From contig NZ_HF545616.1 in the NCBI RefSeq assembly GCF_000723465.1, forward strand, positions 1,860,001 through 1,924,000: a DNA stretch of 64,000 bases. The letters are read 5' to 3'. Positions within the stretch are counted from its first letter, which is position 1. Each line of letters begins with the position of its first letter. The stretch comes from Ruminococcus bicirculans (ex Wegman et al. 2014) (GTDB taxonomy: Bacteria > Bacillota > Clostridia > Oscillospirales > Ruminococcaceae). A program made the position numbers and the translations under genes. The notes beneath the pieces are model-generated. The model searched no databases and was not told the origin of the DNA. It saw nothing but the letters and a program-made list of their open reading frames with translations. Below are positions 18,018 to 26,715 of this stretch, in pieces.

Positions 18018-21000
18018 CCCCAAATATATTTCATAAATGCAAATTCGTGTACAGCTGGCGTATAAGCGGTGACGGCGGCACTGTGCTGTTTGACTTTCTC
18101 AGTTATATGCTGCGTCCAGAGGCGTTCGAGCCCAGCAAGCACGCTGATGAAATGGAATATGTATATTCGGAGTTCATACCAAACGAAAAGAGTCAGGCGA
18201 AGGATATAAAAAAAGAACGATCCTATGGAGCGTTTACAAGCACTAAAGATAATTTGACCGCCGCTGATCTGGATAAGATACGGCAGCAGGAACGAGCAAG
18301 CCGTTCAGAGGGCTGCCCTAAGTATGCAGGTGTTATATCATTTGATAATGCATATCTGCGAGAAAATGGTTTCATTGTAGGGAATCAGCTAGACAGACAA
18401 GCACTTGTGGATGCTGCACGAAAAGGCATTAACGCTATGATAGATAAGACACAAAAGCTTGATGCAAGCAACTGTTACTGGGTAGGTGCGATCCATGTAA
18501 ACACAGGCAACGTACACATACACTATCAGCTTGTGGAATATCACCGGCTTGAAGACAGACGCATTACATACAAGAACAGAGGTCAGGACGATTTTGAGCA
18601 GGCAGCATTAGACGAACTAAAAAGAGTAATGACACACTGCATTGACAAGAGCATAGCAGCACAAGAGCTTACAAGATTTCAAAGAGATGTACTTGCTCCG
18701 AGCATCAAAAGTGAATTTGCAGGAAGTATTCAAAAAATAAATGCACTTATCGACAAGCTTCCTGATGACCTAAAAAACAGCGGCAATCAGTGGCGGTATG
18801 CAAAACAAAGTAAACCCATAAAAAACGAAATTCAAAGCTGCATACGGTCTGTAATATCTGAAAATACCACATTGAGTATTATGTTCGACACATATCTCCA
18901 TAAGCTTGACGAAATACAAGCAACGTTGTTTCGCAAAAGGTACGGACAAAATTCAAGGTGGGCAAATTATAAAGAAAACGAGCTTAATGGCAAAAACGGA
19001 GACGGCAAAGACGGATTTTATTCACGAGTCGGCAATTCGTTTCTGAACATCTGCCGAGAATACTATATGACAAAGGACAAGAACATACAGATCGACAACA
19101 ACATCCCAGAGCCGAAAACGTATCTGTCTGAAAAAGAAAGCGAAGGCTTTTCTGAGAAAAATGATTCTGACTACAACAACGGTATTTCCTCGCAGAAATC
19201 AAAAGTGTATCTGTCTGAAAATAAAAAAGATGATTTTGAGGATGCTATGCCTTATGACTCTTTAGAAAACTCTGATATCCCTGATGATTTGGAAATGTAC
19301 CTATCTTCAAGAAATTATGATGAGTTGTATGAACCAAATGCTCCTGACTACAACTCGGATATTTTTCCGCAAGAGCCTGAAGCGTATCTGTCTGAAAATG
19401 ATAAAAGCGATCAGGCAGTGGAACGTCTACGCATAGATTGGAGCAAGAACTATAAGCTTGCCCTCGACTATATGTACGGAAATGAACAGAACAAATCAGA
19501 AGTCATAAAGAAAGACCCCGAAAAAGCTTTTGAAATACTCTCAATAGAAAGCAAAAGTGGAAATATTATCGCAACATATGACATAGGCAAGCTTTATGAC
19601 AGCCAAATGCTAAAATCCAATGACGGCGATACATTAAGTCAGCAATATTACAGCAAAGCCTTTGAAGATTTTCACAAGCTGCTGTCCATAGTAAGCATGA
19701 GTGATGACAAACGTGATAATTGGACAAAATCCTATCTCAACTATCGTATAGGTAAAATGTACGAATATGGGCTTGGCGTTACTCAAGACTATAGCTCAGC
19801 TATAGAGCATTATAAGCTGTCTGAAAATAAATATGCTTATTTTGCTCTCGGAAACATATACAAATACGGCTCTGGTGTTGAAACAGACTATGCCAAAGCA
19901 TTTGACTATTATATGCGCTCACTAAGCAGCAAAGGCGGAATGCCGTTCGCAAGTTATGCCGTAGGACAAGCTTATGAACTGGGACAAGGAGTAGAAAAAG
20001 ACCTATCATGTGCGCATAATTTTTACGCTGAAGCTTTAAAAGGTTTAGAGAAAGTATTCACGAAAAACCATGACGATAATATCAGCTACAAGATAGGTAT
20101 GATGTATCTGAATGGCAAAGGAACGGATATAGACCTTGAATGTGCTGAAAAATATCTGCTGCTCTCGGCAGACTCCAATAACTATAAAGCACAATATATG
20201 CTCGGTAAGCTCTATCAGAGCGACAACAAAATTGATCTACAAAAGGCTGAAAAAGTTCTGCTAAAGGGTGCTGAGAACGCACAAGATAAAGCAGGATTGT
20301 GTGAATATAGTCTTGGTAAGCTGTATCTTTCACAAGAGAGATACGACAAGGCGGCATCATACTTAGAACGTTCAGCAGCAAAAGATAATTACTATGCAGC
20401 ATACACTCTCGGAAAACTGTATCAAGAGCAATTTAACGATAATACACAGGCTGAGAAATACCTTATTCAAGCTGCCGATCACAAAGACGATACTATGGGT
20501 ATAGCAGCTTATCGCCTTGGCAAGCTGTATTTAGCTCAAGAAAAATTCACAGATGCTGCTGCGTACCTTCAACGATCTGCGGCAAAAGACAACTATTTCG
20601 CCGCCTATGCTCTCGGAAAGCTGTATCAAGAGCAATTTAACGATAATACACAGGCTGAGAAATATCTTATTCAAGCTGCCAATCACAAAGACGATACTAT
20701 GGGTATAGCAGCTTATCGCCTTGGCAAGCTGTATCTGTCTGAAAATAACAGACGAAAAGCATTGCAGTATTTCACGAATGCCGCTGACAAAGATAGCATA
20801 CCTGGAATGTATGCTGCAGGAAAAATTCTTCTTGACAGCAAAAAAACAACAGAAGTTTCAAAAGGGATACGCTATCTTTCATCAGCCGCCGATAAGGACT
20901 TTGAGCCTGCGATATACACTCTGGGCAAATATTATAGCTCATTCAATAATACAAAAGCTAAAGAATACCTTAAGCGTTCTGCGTTTGAATACAACAATCC

Positions 21001-21409
21001 AAATGCCCAGTATATACTTGGCAAAGTGTATCTGTCTGAAAACAAGCACAAAATGGCTGAGGATTGCTTTCGCAGATGTGCTTTAAACGGCAATGACAGC
21101 GGTCAGCTCGCATATGGATTAATGCTGCTCCGTGACGGTCAGAACAAAGCTGCATTTCAATGGCTGAGAAAGTCAGCACGCTCAGGCAATGACATTGCTA
21201 AAAAGATAATAAGCGGTAAAAAAGCGGATATACCATTTGAGTTCAGACTTGCAGGCTGTATGCAGGCGCAGAGGACACTTCTTCATAAATCATCAAGTAT
21301 GCTGCGCAACGCCCTTAAATCTGAGGAAGCAAAAACCTCACGTCTTATGAGAGAATTTGAGATCGAGCAGGAAATGGAGAAAGCAAAAGAACAATATCAT
21401 AGCATATAA
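18014..21409 (+). CDS. MobP-type relaxase fused to Sel1/TPR repeats
   Basis: 1131 residues. The N-terminal 300 residues form a MobL/MobP2-like relaxase with the metal-binding histidine motif HVNTGNVHIHYQ (near 18498-18533) and the SFDNAYLRENGF segment. A candidate catalytic tyrosine near the N-terminus cannot be fixed by eye. An acidic linker (about 370-470) repeats YLSE-type words. From about residue 480 to 1080 there are about 15 Sel1-like helical repeats (A--LGKLY, A--YL--AA). The enzyme would nick oriT and pilot the strand, while Sel1 solenoids mediate protein contacts. The length is two to three times that of a plain relaxase. It is coupled to the MobC-like gene by ATGA. Confidence 0.85.
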   Translation: MTPNIFHKCKFVYSWRISGDGGTVLFDFLSYMLRPEAFEPSKHADEMEYVYSEFIPNEKSQAKDIKKERSYGAFTSTKDNLTAADLDKIRQQERASRSEGCPKYAGVISFDNAYLRENGFIVGNQLDRQALVDAARKGINAMIDKTQKLDASNCYWVGAIHVNTGNVHIHYQLVEYHRLEDRRITYKNRGQDDFEQAALDELKRVMTHCIDKSIAAQELTRFQRDVLAPSIKSEFAGSIQKINALIDKLPDDLKNSGNQWRYAKQSKPIKNEIQSCIRSVISENTTLSIMFDTYLHKLDEIQATLFRKRYGQNSRWANYKENELNGKNGDGKDGFYSRVGNSFLNICREYYMTKDKNIQIDNNIPEPKTYLSEKESEGFSEKNDSDYNNGISSQKSKVYLSENKKDDFEDAMPYDSLENSDIPDDLEMYLSSRNYDELYEPNAPDYNSDIFPQEPEAYLSENDKSDQAVERLRIDWSKNYKLALDYMYGNEQNKSEVIKKDPEKAFEILSIESKSGNIIATYDIGKLYDSQMLKSNDGDTLSQQYYSKAFEDFHKLLSIVSMSDDKRDNWTKSYLNYRIGKMYEYGLGVTQDYSSAIEHYKLSENKYAYFALGNIYKYGSGVETDYAKAFDYYMRSLSSKGGMPFASYAVGQAYELGQGVEKDLSCAHNFYAEALKGLEKVFTKNHDDNISYKIGMMYLNGKGTDIDLECAEKYLLLSADSNNYKAQYMLGKLYQSDNKIDLQKAEKVLLKGAENAQDKAGLCEYSLGKLYLSQERYDKAASYLERSAAKDNYYAAYTLGKLYQEQFNDNTQAEKYLIQAADHKDDTMGIAAYRLGKLYLAQEKFTDAAAYLQRSAAKDNYFAAYALGKLYQEQFNDNTQAEKYLIQAANHKDDTMGIAAYRLGKLYLSENNRRKALQYFTNAADKDSIPGMYAAGKILLDSKKTTEVSKGIRYLSSAADKDFEPAIYTLGKYYSSFNNTKAKEYLKRSAFEYNNPNAQYILGKVYLSENKHKMAEDCFRRCALNGNDSGQLAYGLMLLRDGQNKAAFQWLRKSARSGNDIAKKIISGKKADIPFEFRLAGCMQAQRTLLHKSSSMLRNALKSEEAKTSRLMREFEIEQEMEKAKEQYHSI
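20417..20734 (+). repeat. Near-identical 114-bp repeats within the Sel1 region
   Basis: 20417-20530 and 20621-20734 differ at two positions in 114 and are offset by 204 bases (68 codons, two helical repeats). This points to a recent in-frame duplication or conversion. Confidence 0.9.
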
Positions 21410-21421
21410 AGGGGAACTAAT

Positions 21422-23926
21422 ATGGATCTTGAAAAACTTAAGCACATAAAAAATCTTATCATCGCAAAAATTCTTTTTGTATTTGGCTGGATCTATGATT
21501 TTGCTATGCGTATTTTAAATGCGGTGAATAAAACACCTATTGAAAAAGACAAAGACCGCCGAAATGTCAGAATAAAACAATTTGCAATAGCTACATCGAT
21601 ACTATATGTGATCTTTAACAGCATTTTCATCTATGTTATAAAGTCATTGAGAAGTATAAGCACCGTCAATGGCAGTGCAGATTATTCAAAAACGCACTTT
21701 ATGCCGTGGAATATCATTGTTCCACCCGGATTTATGATGTTCATTTTTGAGTTGATTCTTTCTCTTATAGTTGGTCTGGGAATAACGGTAAAGCTGCATA
21801 CACTCTACCGAATGAAAAATGACAGCAAGAACGTTAAGGGTGACAACAAGTTTATGGAGGACAACGAACTGTTAGATCATTTTCTGGCAGTGCCTATGGA
21901 TAACATCACTTCAGCCGAAAAGGCAGGAATGCTCATAGGAGAAAGCAACGGCGTCTACTACATCGAACCGGGCACATACAACACAATGACCGTAGGTGCA
22001 CCACGTTCCGGCAAGGGTGAATGCTATGTGCTGCCAAGCCTGAGGCTTATGGCGAATGCAAAAGAAAAGCCCTCTGTTATCGTTAATGATATGAAAGGCG
22101 AGCTGCTTGAACTGACCTATAAGGAATTTGCCAGAAACGGCTACAAGATAGTTACTCTTAACCTTATCGATACTGACCGTTCGGACTGTTGGAACCCTCT
22201 TCAGCTTATTATTGACGAGTACCTCACAGCTAAACACGGCAACAATGACTTGTCGCAGACTTCAAAGCTCGTCAGCTCATTCGCTCACTGCCTTACAGAC
22301 GATACCCAGAGCGAGGCTATATGGACAGACTCCGCAAGGTCGCTGCTCAGTGCCCTCATATACTATTTCTTAGATAAAGGCTATGAGAAAAATGATATGT
22401 CCTGCGTTAATATGTTCAGTATCACAACATTCTTTACTGAATTTGGAATTTACAATACTGTTATCGAGGACGAAAGCGGTAACAAAAAAGAAGTCAACGC
22501 ACTTGATGAACTGTTCAATGCGCTGCCTGTGGGCTGTCTTGCAAGAACATCCTATTCAACGTCAAAGTTCTCCCAGGGTGATACACGTTCTTCAATATAC
22601 ACTGTTCTCTCCGCAGACCTTGAGATATTCATGACGGATATGGGTGTTCAAAAGCTGACATCTAAAAATGAAATAAACTTTGCTGACCTTATCAATGAAG
22701 ATCAGCCTTGCATAATATATATGCTCGTTCCATATGAGGAAAAATCACGATACGTTATCGCCTCGATGTTCGCAGATCAGTCATTTTTGTACCTCGCAAA
22801 ACAGGCAAGAAAGTATCCGGACGGAAAGCTGCCAAGGAAAATAGAGTATATGTATGACGAGTTCGGACAAATGACTAAGCTGCCTGATCTCAGCAGTAAA
22901 ATGAATGCCTCACCCGGTGCTAACATTCTTTTCAATCTATTTCTTCAGGACTACGGACAGCTTAAGAAATATGAAAAAGAAGAAGATGGCATAAAAGGCG
23001 GCTGTAACATTCAGATATACATATTATCTCTTAATGGTAATACAAACAAAGCGTTTTCTGAAATGATAGGAAATGAAACAGTAAACTATTTGACCTTCAG
23101 CGGAAGCCTGTATGGATTTTTAGATCACCAAGGTGAACGAGTTGACAGCAAGGCGCTGCTCGATACAACACAGCTCTCAAAGCTGCCGTTCGGCACTGCT
23201 ATTGTCAAAAAAATGCGATGTGAACCAATAAAGACCAATATTACACCATATCATCTGCTAACTAACAAAATGCCACGCATACCTATAGACGAACTGCCGA
23301 TAAAATCACGCAACATTGACCTTTCCGCAGCAATGTATCCATATGACGAGCTTTGGGACAGTCTGGGCGTAATAGGTTATCAATACAGATTAGACAGCCT
23401 CAAAAAGACTGCTGAACGTGCTATGAATGACTACTATATGCAGCTAGGCAAGATAGACCAAATAAAGTCAGACGGCAGCACTGTGTCCGAAAGTATGTAT
23501 AAGGCTGCACTTGAACTTGAGAAAAATGCCGGTGCGGCTCAACGGCAAGTCATAGAATATCAGCAACAGGTACAAAAGCTCAATGAGTTTCGTGCAAACG
23601 AGGCACGAAAGATCTTTGCAGAGGCATATGGAACAAGCGGCTCAGACGAAGAAGATGATTACACCGATCAGGACGAGCTCTATTTCCCAGGAGAATACCC
23701 GGACGATGGTCCGTATGTCGATATCACCGCCCTGCTATATAAGATCAACGGACTTGTAGGCAGCGAGCTTGGAGGATTTCTTTCAGATCAGAACTATGCC
23801 GCTGCAAGGGGCTACATAAAGAAAATACAGAAACGTCCTGATATACGCAGCAATTTTGTTGCCGATGAATGGGCGGCACTGGAACAATACATTAATAATG
23901 AGGAATTGAAAAATGCGAATACCTAA
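21422..23926 (+). CDS. VirD4/TraG type IV coupling protein
   Basis: 834 residues. N-terminal transmembrane helices (about 45-70 and 100-125) precede an ATPase domain with Walker A GAPRSGKG (about residues 192-199), the NDMKGELLEL segment, Walker B YMYDEFGQM (about 477-485) and a FNLFLQDYGQL motif. It links the relaxase-DNA complex to the secretion channel. It starts 12 bases after the relaxase gene behind AAGGGGAA. Its C-terminal 150 residues are charged and coiled, probably for substrate recognition. Confidence 0.92.
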   Translation: MDLEKLKHIKNLIIAKILFVFGWIYDFAMRILNAVNKTPIEKDKDRRNVRIKQFAIATSILYVIFNSIFIYVIKSLRSISTVNGSADYSKTHFMPWNIIVPPGFMMFIFELILSLIVGLGITVKLHTLYRMKNDSKNVKGDNKFMEDNELLDHFLAVPMDNITSAEKAGMLIGESNGVYYIEPGTYNTMTVGAPRSGKGECYVLPSLRLMANAKEKPSVIVNDMKGELLELTYKEFARNGYKIVTLNLIDTDRSDCWNPLQLIIDEYLTAKHGNNDLSQTSKLVSSFAHCLTDDTQSEAIWTDSARSLLSALIYYFLDKGYEKNDMSCVNMFSITTFFTEFGIYNTVIEDESGNKKEVNALDELFNALPVGCLARTSYSTSKFSQGDTRSSIYTVLSADLEIFMTDMGVQKLTSKNEINFADLINEDQPCIIYMLVPYEEKSRYVIASMFADQSFLYLAKQARKYPDGKLPRKIEYMYDEFGQMTKLPDLSSKMNASPGANILFNLFLQDYGQLKKYEKEEDGIKGGCNIQIYILSLNGNTNKAFSEMIGNETVNYLTFSGSLYGFLDHQGERVDSKALLDTTQLSKLPFGTAIVKKMRCEPIKTNITPYHLLTNKMPRIPIDELPIKSRNIDLSAAMYPYDELWDSLGVIGYQYRLDSLKKTAERAMNDYYMQLGKIDQIKSDGSTVSESMYKAALELEKNAGAAQRQVIEYQQQVQKLNEFRANEARKIFAEAYGTSGSDEEDDYTDQDELYFPGEYPDDGPYVDITALLYKINGLVGSELGGFLSDQNYAAARGYIKKIQKRPDIRSNFVADEWAALEQYINNEELKNANT

Positions 23927-24659
23927 CAGCTTTGTTACACGTTTTACACAGGCAGCAGACTTGAAGCTTGCCTGTGTATTCTATAGTCTTATCCACAAGA
24001 ATACAAAAAGAAATCTGCTTGGCTATGAGATCACAGTCAAGCAGACAACTCTTGTGTCACTATGCGGCTTTTCGGTATCCACTGTTAAACGTGCGGCAAG
24101 TTCGCTGCTCAAGAGTGGATTTATCAAGTCCCAGAAGCGCCAAACAAATGCTCCTGGAAAACTTGGCACATATACATACACTATTGAAGCCGTATCTACA
24201 GCTTCTAAATATTTCACCATGGATAAAAAGCTCATAAGCAGATTGAACGGGAATGAATTCAGAGTGTACGCAATGTGCTGTAAGCTGGCTGACAGCTCGC
24301 ACAAGAGCTTTTTTCAAAGCTATAATGATCTATCTCAGCTTCTAGGCATGAGCCGTCAGGACGTTCTCAGGACGATAGAAAAGCTTGTAAAAGGCAAATT
24401 CATTCGTAAGAAGAAAATCAGAACTCGTGCAGGTGATTTTACAGACAACACATATACTGTCTGCATATATGTTCATCACAGCAGAATAAAAAAAGCCTCC
24501 CGCCGCTCGAGCAGGAGGCAGAGCATTCATTGCTTTACAATGAACACACCCATTAAAAACACAAGTTCATTGTATAACAAAAAATCGGGTTTGTCAATAG
24601 GTTTTAAGAAAAAAATACGGCTTTCGGAGATTTTTTTCTTAAAAAGGGGTAGTGGGTAA
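23913..24659 (+). CDS. Winged-helix protein, replication-initiator-like or regulatory
   Basis: 248 residues. Two winged-helix-like halves are visible: the first with an HTH around TLVSLCGFSVSTVKRAASSL (about 48-67), the second around DLSQLLGMSRQDVLRTIEKL (about 137-156). This duplicated arrangement occurs in RepA/RepB-type initiators and in phage-like regulators. ATG 23913 lies 14 bases inside the coupling-protein gene behind GAGGA. The last 60 residues are basic, of low complexity, and run across a minus-strand terminator (24484-24519), so the functional protein may end near 24485. Initiator versus regulator cannot be settled here. Confidence 0.65.
   Translation: MRIPNSFVTRFTQAADLKLACVFYSLIHKNTKRNLLGYEITVKQTTLVSLCGFSVSTVKRAASSLLKSGFIKSQKRQTNAPGKLGTYTYTIEAVSTASKYFTMDKKLISRLNGNEFRVYAMCCKLADSSHKSFFQSYNDLSQLLGMSRQDVLRTIEKLVKGKFIRKKKIRTRAGDFTDNTYTVCIYVHHSRIKKASRRSSRRQSIHCFTMNTPIKNTSSLYNKKSGLSIGFKKKIRLSEIFFLKRGSG
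24484..24562 (-). ncRNA. Candidate small antisense RNA of about 80 nt
   Basis: The start is predicted near 24562 from the minus-strand promoter at 24569-24597. The RNA contains a 7-bp hairpin (arms 24526-24532 and 24538-24544) and ends in a strong intrinsic terminator: arms at 24511-24519 and 24495-24503 (nine pairs, one wobble), then seven T on the minus strand. It is antisense to the 3' end of the winged-helix gene. Short minus-strand frames exist (MGVFIVKQ from ATG 24553; another ATG at 24530), but without a ribosome site. A leader-peptide role is possible, yet less likely than a noncoding RNA. Confidence 0.55.
24569..24597 (-). promoter_or_regulatory. Promoter for the antisense small RNA
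   Basis: Reading the minus strand, TTGACA (24597-24592), a 17-base spacer and TACAAT (24574-24569). It fires left, toward the terminator 50 bases further on. Confidence 0.65.
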
Positions 24660-24844
24660 AATGAACTGTCTATAACTGACCCATTCTTGATTATCTGTCT
24701 GAAATCAAATAATTGATTTTGGTTTATATACTTAGTTATTATCAAAGTTATTGATGAGTATTTGTTTTTTTATGTGAAATTCGCTTTTTTCTTTCAGACA
24801 GATATCAATTCAAGCTGTCAAAATGCCTGTTTTTGTAATATAAT
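24602..24844. promoter_or_regulatory. Integrase upstream control region with inverted repeats
   Basis: TTTTAAGAAAAAAAT (24602-24616) and its exact complement (24630-24644) form a 15-bp stem. Further on, ATCTGTCTGAAA (24693-24704) and TTTCAGACAGAT (24792-24803) are a perfect 12-bp inverted pair 87 bases apart. TATAAT at 24839-24844 is a likely integrase -10, with only a poor -35 (TGTCAA at 24816-24821). The repeats could bind a regulator or be integrase arm sites. No gene lies between 24660 and 24875. Confidence 0.5.
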
Positions 24845-24875
24845 TAATTTATTATATCAAAAAAAGGGGATCATT

Positions 24876-25958
24876 ATGACTATCGAAGAACTAATTGACG
24901 AAAAAACAAAACTTGAAAAACTTGTAATACAGCTTGCAGAAGAAAACCAACAGCTTAAGGACAAGTTGTCGGCTAAAAAAGCTAGTGACACTCCGTTCGC
25001 CGATCTGCTTGAAACGTGGCTGCACAACAAAAAAATATCTGTAAAAGCCAACACATATGAAGCTTACTGCACCCAGATCAATCATCACCTTGTGCCGTAT
25101 TTTCGCAGTAAGGGTACAATGCTTTCTCAGCTCACGCCAGCAGTGCTTGAAGAATATTATTTCACAAAGCTTCAATCAGGCTTATCAGGCTCAACCATAA
25201 GGAAACATCATTCAAACATCAAGATGGCGCTGAAATTTGCCGTAAAGAACGGATTGACAGACCACAATGCAGCCTTGCTTGCGGAGCTTCCCTGCACTGA
25301 CCGTTACTGTGGAAATTTCATAAGTACAGATCAATTTGAGATAATTCTTAACAAGGTCAAAAATACTGACCTCTACACGCCTGTGTTTCTAGCAGGAACT
25401 ATGGGACTCAGACGCAGCGAGGTTCTGGGACTGCGTTGGTCAGACATAAACTTTGAAACGCAGACTATGTGCATACAGCATACTGTAGTCAAATGCATTA
25501 AAGATCACAAGATAACTTTGGTGTTTTCAGACGTTCCAAAAACCAGAGCAAGCCGCAGAACCTTGCCTCTCCCCTCAGGCGTGCTCAGATACCTCAAGGA
25601 ACTTAGGCGCAGGCAGTGCGATAATTACACGGCTCATCGTGACAAGTATTCACGAGAATATCTTAAATACATATGCGTTGACGATATGGGGCTGATCGTC
25701 AAGCCCGACGATCTGTCTGTTGGTTTCGGCAGGATAATGGCAGAAATGAATTTCCGCTGCCGTTTCCACGATCTTCGTCATACCTGTGCGTCACTGTTGG
25801 TTCAGCACGGCATTGAGCTAAAGTCCGTGTCGGTCTGGCTCGGTCACAGCAGCATAGCTGTCACTAGCGATATATACACGCACCTTACATATCGTGAAAA
25901 GCTGAAAGTCGCTGAAACGATCGACGAGTATATGAAAGATGTCAATGTGTCACCGTGA
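24876..25958 (+). CDS. int: Tyrosine recombinase, ICE integrase
   Basis: 360 residues from ATG 24876, chosen because AAAAAGGGG lies just upstream; the frame is open for 38 more codons upstream but without a ribosome site. A coiled N-terminal segment is followed by a SAM-like core-binding domain (about 45-135) and the catalytic domain with Arg in GLRRSEVLGLRW, HDLRHTCASLL, GHSS and the nucleophile Tyr in SDIYTHL. It integrates and excises the ICE. Being last in the element, it should lie near one attachment site. Its stop codon falls inside a 17-bp near-palindrome repeated inverted at 27001. Confidence 0.95.
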   Translation: MTIEELIDEKTKLEKLVIQLAEENQQLKDKLSAKKASDTPFADLLETWLHNKKISVKANTYEAYCTQINHHLVPYFRSKGTMLSQLTPAVLEEYYFTKLQSGLSGSTIRKHHSNIKMALKFAVKNGLTDHNAALLAELPCTDRYCGNFISTDQFEIILNKVKNTDLYTPVFLAGTMGLRRSEVLGLRWSDINFETQTMCIQHTVVKCIKDHKITLVFSDVPKTRASRRTLPLPSGVLRYLKELRRRQCDNYTAHRDKYSREYLKYICVDDMGLIVKPDDLSVGFGRIMAEMNFRCRFHDLRHTCASLLVQHGIELKSVSVWLGHSSIAVTSDIYTHLTYREKLKVAETIDEYMKDVNVSP

Positions 25959-25962
25959 CACA
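25946..25962 (+). repeat. 17-bp inverted repeat, left copy (spans the int stop codon)
   Basis: TGTGTCACCGTGACACA, a near-palindrome. Its exact reverse complement lies at 27001-27017. The two enclose the hicAB/XRE module. A following CAT/CAC-TAG similarity extends the match to about 21 bases with one mismatch. Confidence 0.8.
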
Positions 25963-25984
25963 TTAGATAAGCGACTTAGTTTTT

Positions 25985-26021
25985 AATACGTGTTGACAAA
26001 ATACGTGCAATGTGATATAAT
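25985..26021 (+). promoter_or_regulatory. hicAB promoter with paired operator repeats
   Basis: TTGACA (25993-25998), 17 bases, TATAAT (26016-26021) with an extended -10 TG. The 8-base word AATACGTG occurs at 25985-25992 and 26000-26007, flanking the -35, and is a likely site for the HicB or XRE autoregulator. Confidence 0.75.
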
Positions 26022-26039
26022 ATATATGGTGGTGATAGA

Positions 26040-26222
26040 ATGACGTTCAAAGAAATGGATAGGCTACTTAAAGAAGCTGGATGGTATTATGACGGTGCAA
26101 GAGGTTCTCACTTCAAATATAAACATAAGAGTCAAAATGGAATCGTCATTGTTCCCAACCACAAAGGAGATATTCCAAAAGGAACGGCAAACGCAATTTT
26201 AAAACAGGCAGGGCTTAAATAA
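26040..26222 (+). CDS. hicA: HicA-type mRNA interferase toxin
   Basis: 60 residues, the normal HicA length. The dsRBD-like fold is recognised from MTFKEMDRLLKEAGW, the catalytic-type histidine in RGSHFKYKH and the end HKGDIPKGTANAILKQAGL. HicA toxins cleave mRNA, and HicB blocks them. A GGTGGTG ribosome site precedes ATG 26040, and hicB follows 36 bases on. The module may stabilise the ICE by post-segregational killing (inferred). Confidence 0.9.
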   Translation: MTFKEMDRLLKEAGWYYDGARGSHFKYKHKSQNGIVIVPNHKGDIPKGTANAILKQAGLK

Positions 26223-26258
26223 GCCCTTGCCTTGTTATCGATGAAAGGTGGTATAAAT

Positions 26259-26669
26259 ATGTTATCAATGTATCCGGCTTGTTTTTACAAAGAAAAAGAA
26301 GGTGGCTATTCTGTCATATTTCCTGTTCTCGGAATTGCCACTTGCGGCGATGACATCAATCAAGCTATGAGTATGGCAGTTGATTGCCTTGCCGGTTATT
26401 TGTATGAGTTAAAACTCAGCAAAGAAGAAGTTCCTGCTGCACCTGATATGGATAAGATCGACATCGATGCAGAATATAACGATTATGAAAGTGCTTTTGT
26501 AAATATGGTGACCGTCGATGTTGATGAGTATGCGAAAAAGCACTTTGAAAAGTCTGTCAAGAAAACTTTGACCATTCCCTCCTGGTTAAATGAACTTGCT
26601 GTTGCCAACGGCATAAATTTTTCGCAAGTTCTTCAGACTGCTCTTAAGGATAAGCTCAATGTGAATTAA
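26259..26669 (+). CDS. hicB: HicB-type antitoxin
   Basis: 136 residues from ATG 26259, chosen because AAAGGTGG lies seven bases upstream; in-frame TTG 26232 and ATG 26241 lack such a site. The N-terminus has the HicB partial RNase H-like fold (YPACFYKEKEGGYSVIFP, then GIATCGDDINQAM). The C-terminus (TIPSWLNELAVANGINFSQ) is a ribbon-helix-helix DNA-binding end. It should neutralise HicA and repress the promoter at 25985-26021. Confidence 0.9.
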   Translation: MLSMYPACFYKEKEGGYSVIFPVLGIATCGDDINQAMSMAVDCLAGYLYELKLSKEEVPAAPDMDKIDIDAEYNDYESAFVNMVTVDVDEYAKKHFEKSVKKTLTIPSWLNELAVANGINFSQVLQTALKDKLNVN

Positions 26670-26715
26670 TAAATAAGAACGCTTATAAATATAATTCTAT
26701 GCCGAAAGGATCACT

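Noticed and set aside
24342-24530. 62-codon minus-strand frame antisense to the winged-helix gene
   Set aside because: It runs straight through the minus-strand terminator; kept only as a remote alternative to the small RNA.
24762-24875. 38-codon N-terminal extension of the integrase
   Set aside because: It overlaps the -10 element and an inverted repeat; ATG 24876 has a proper ribosome site.
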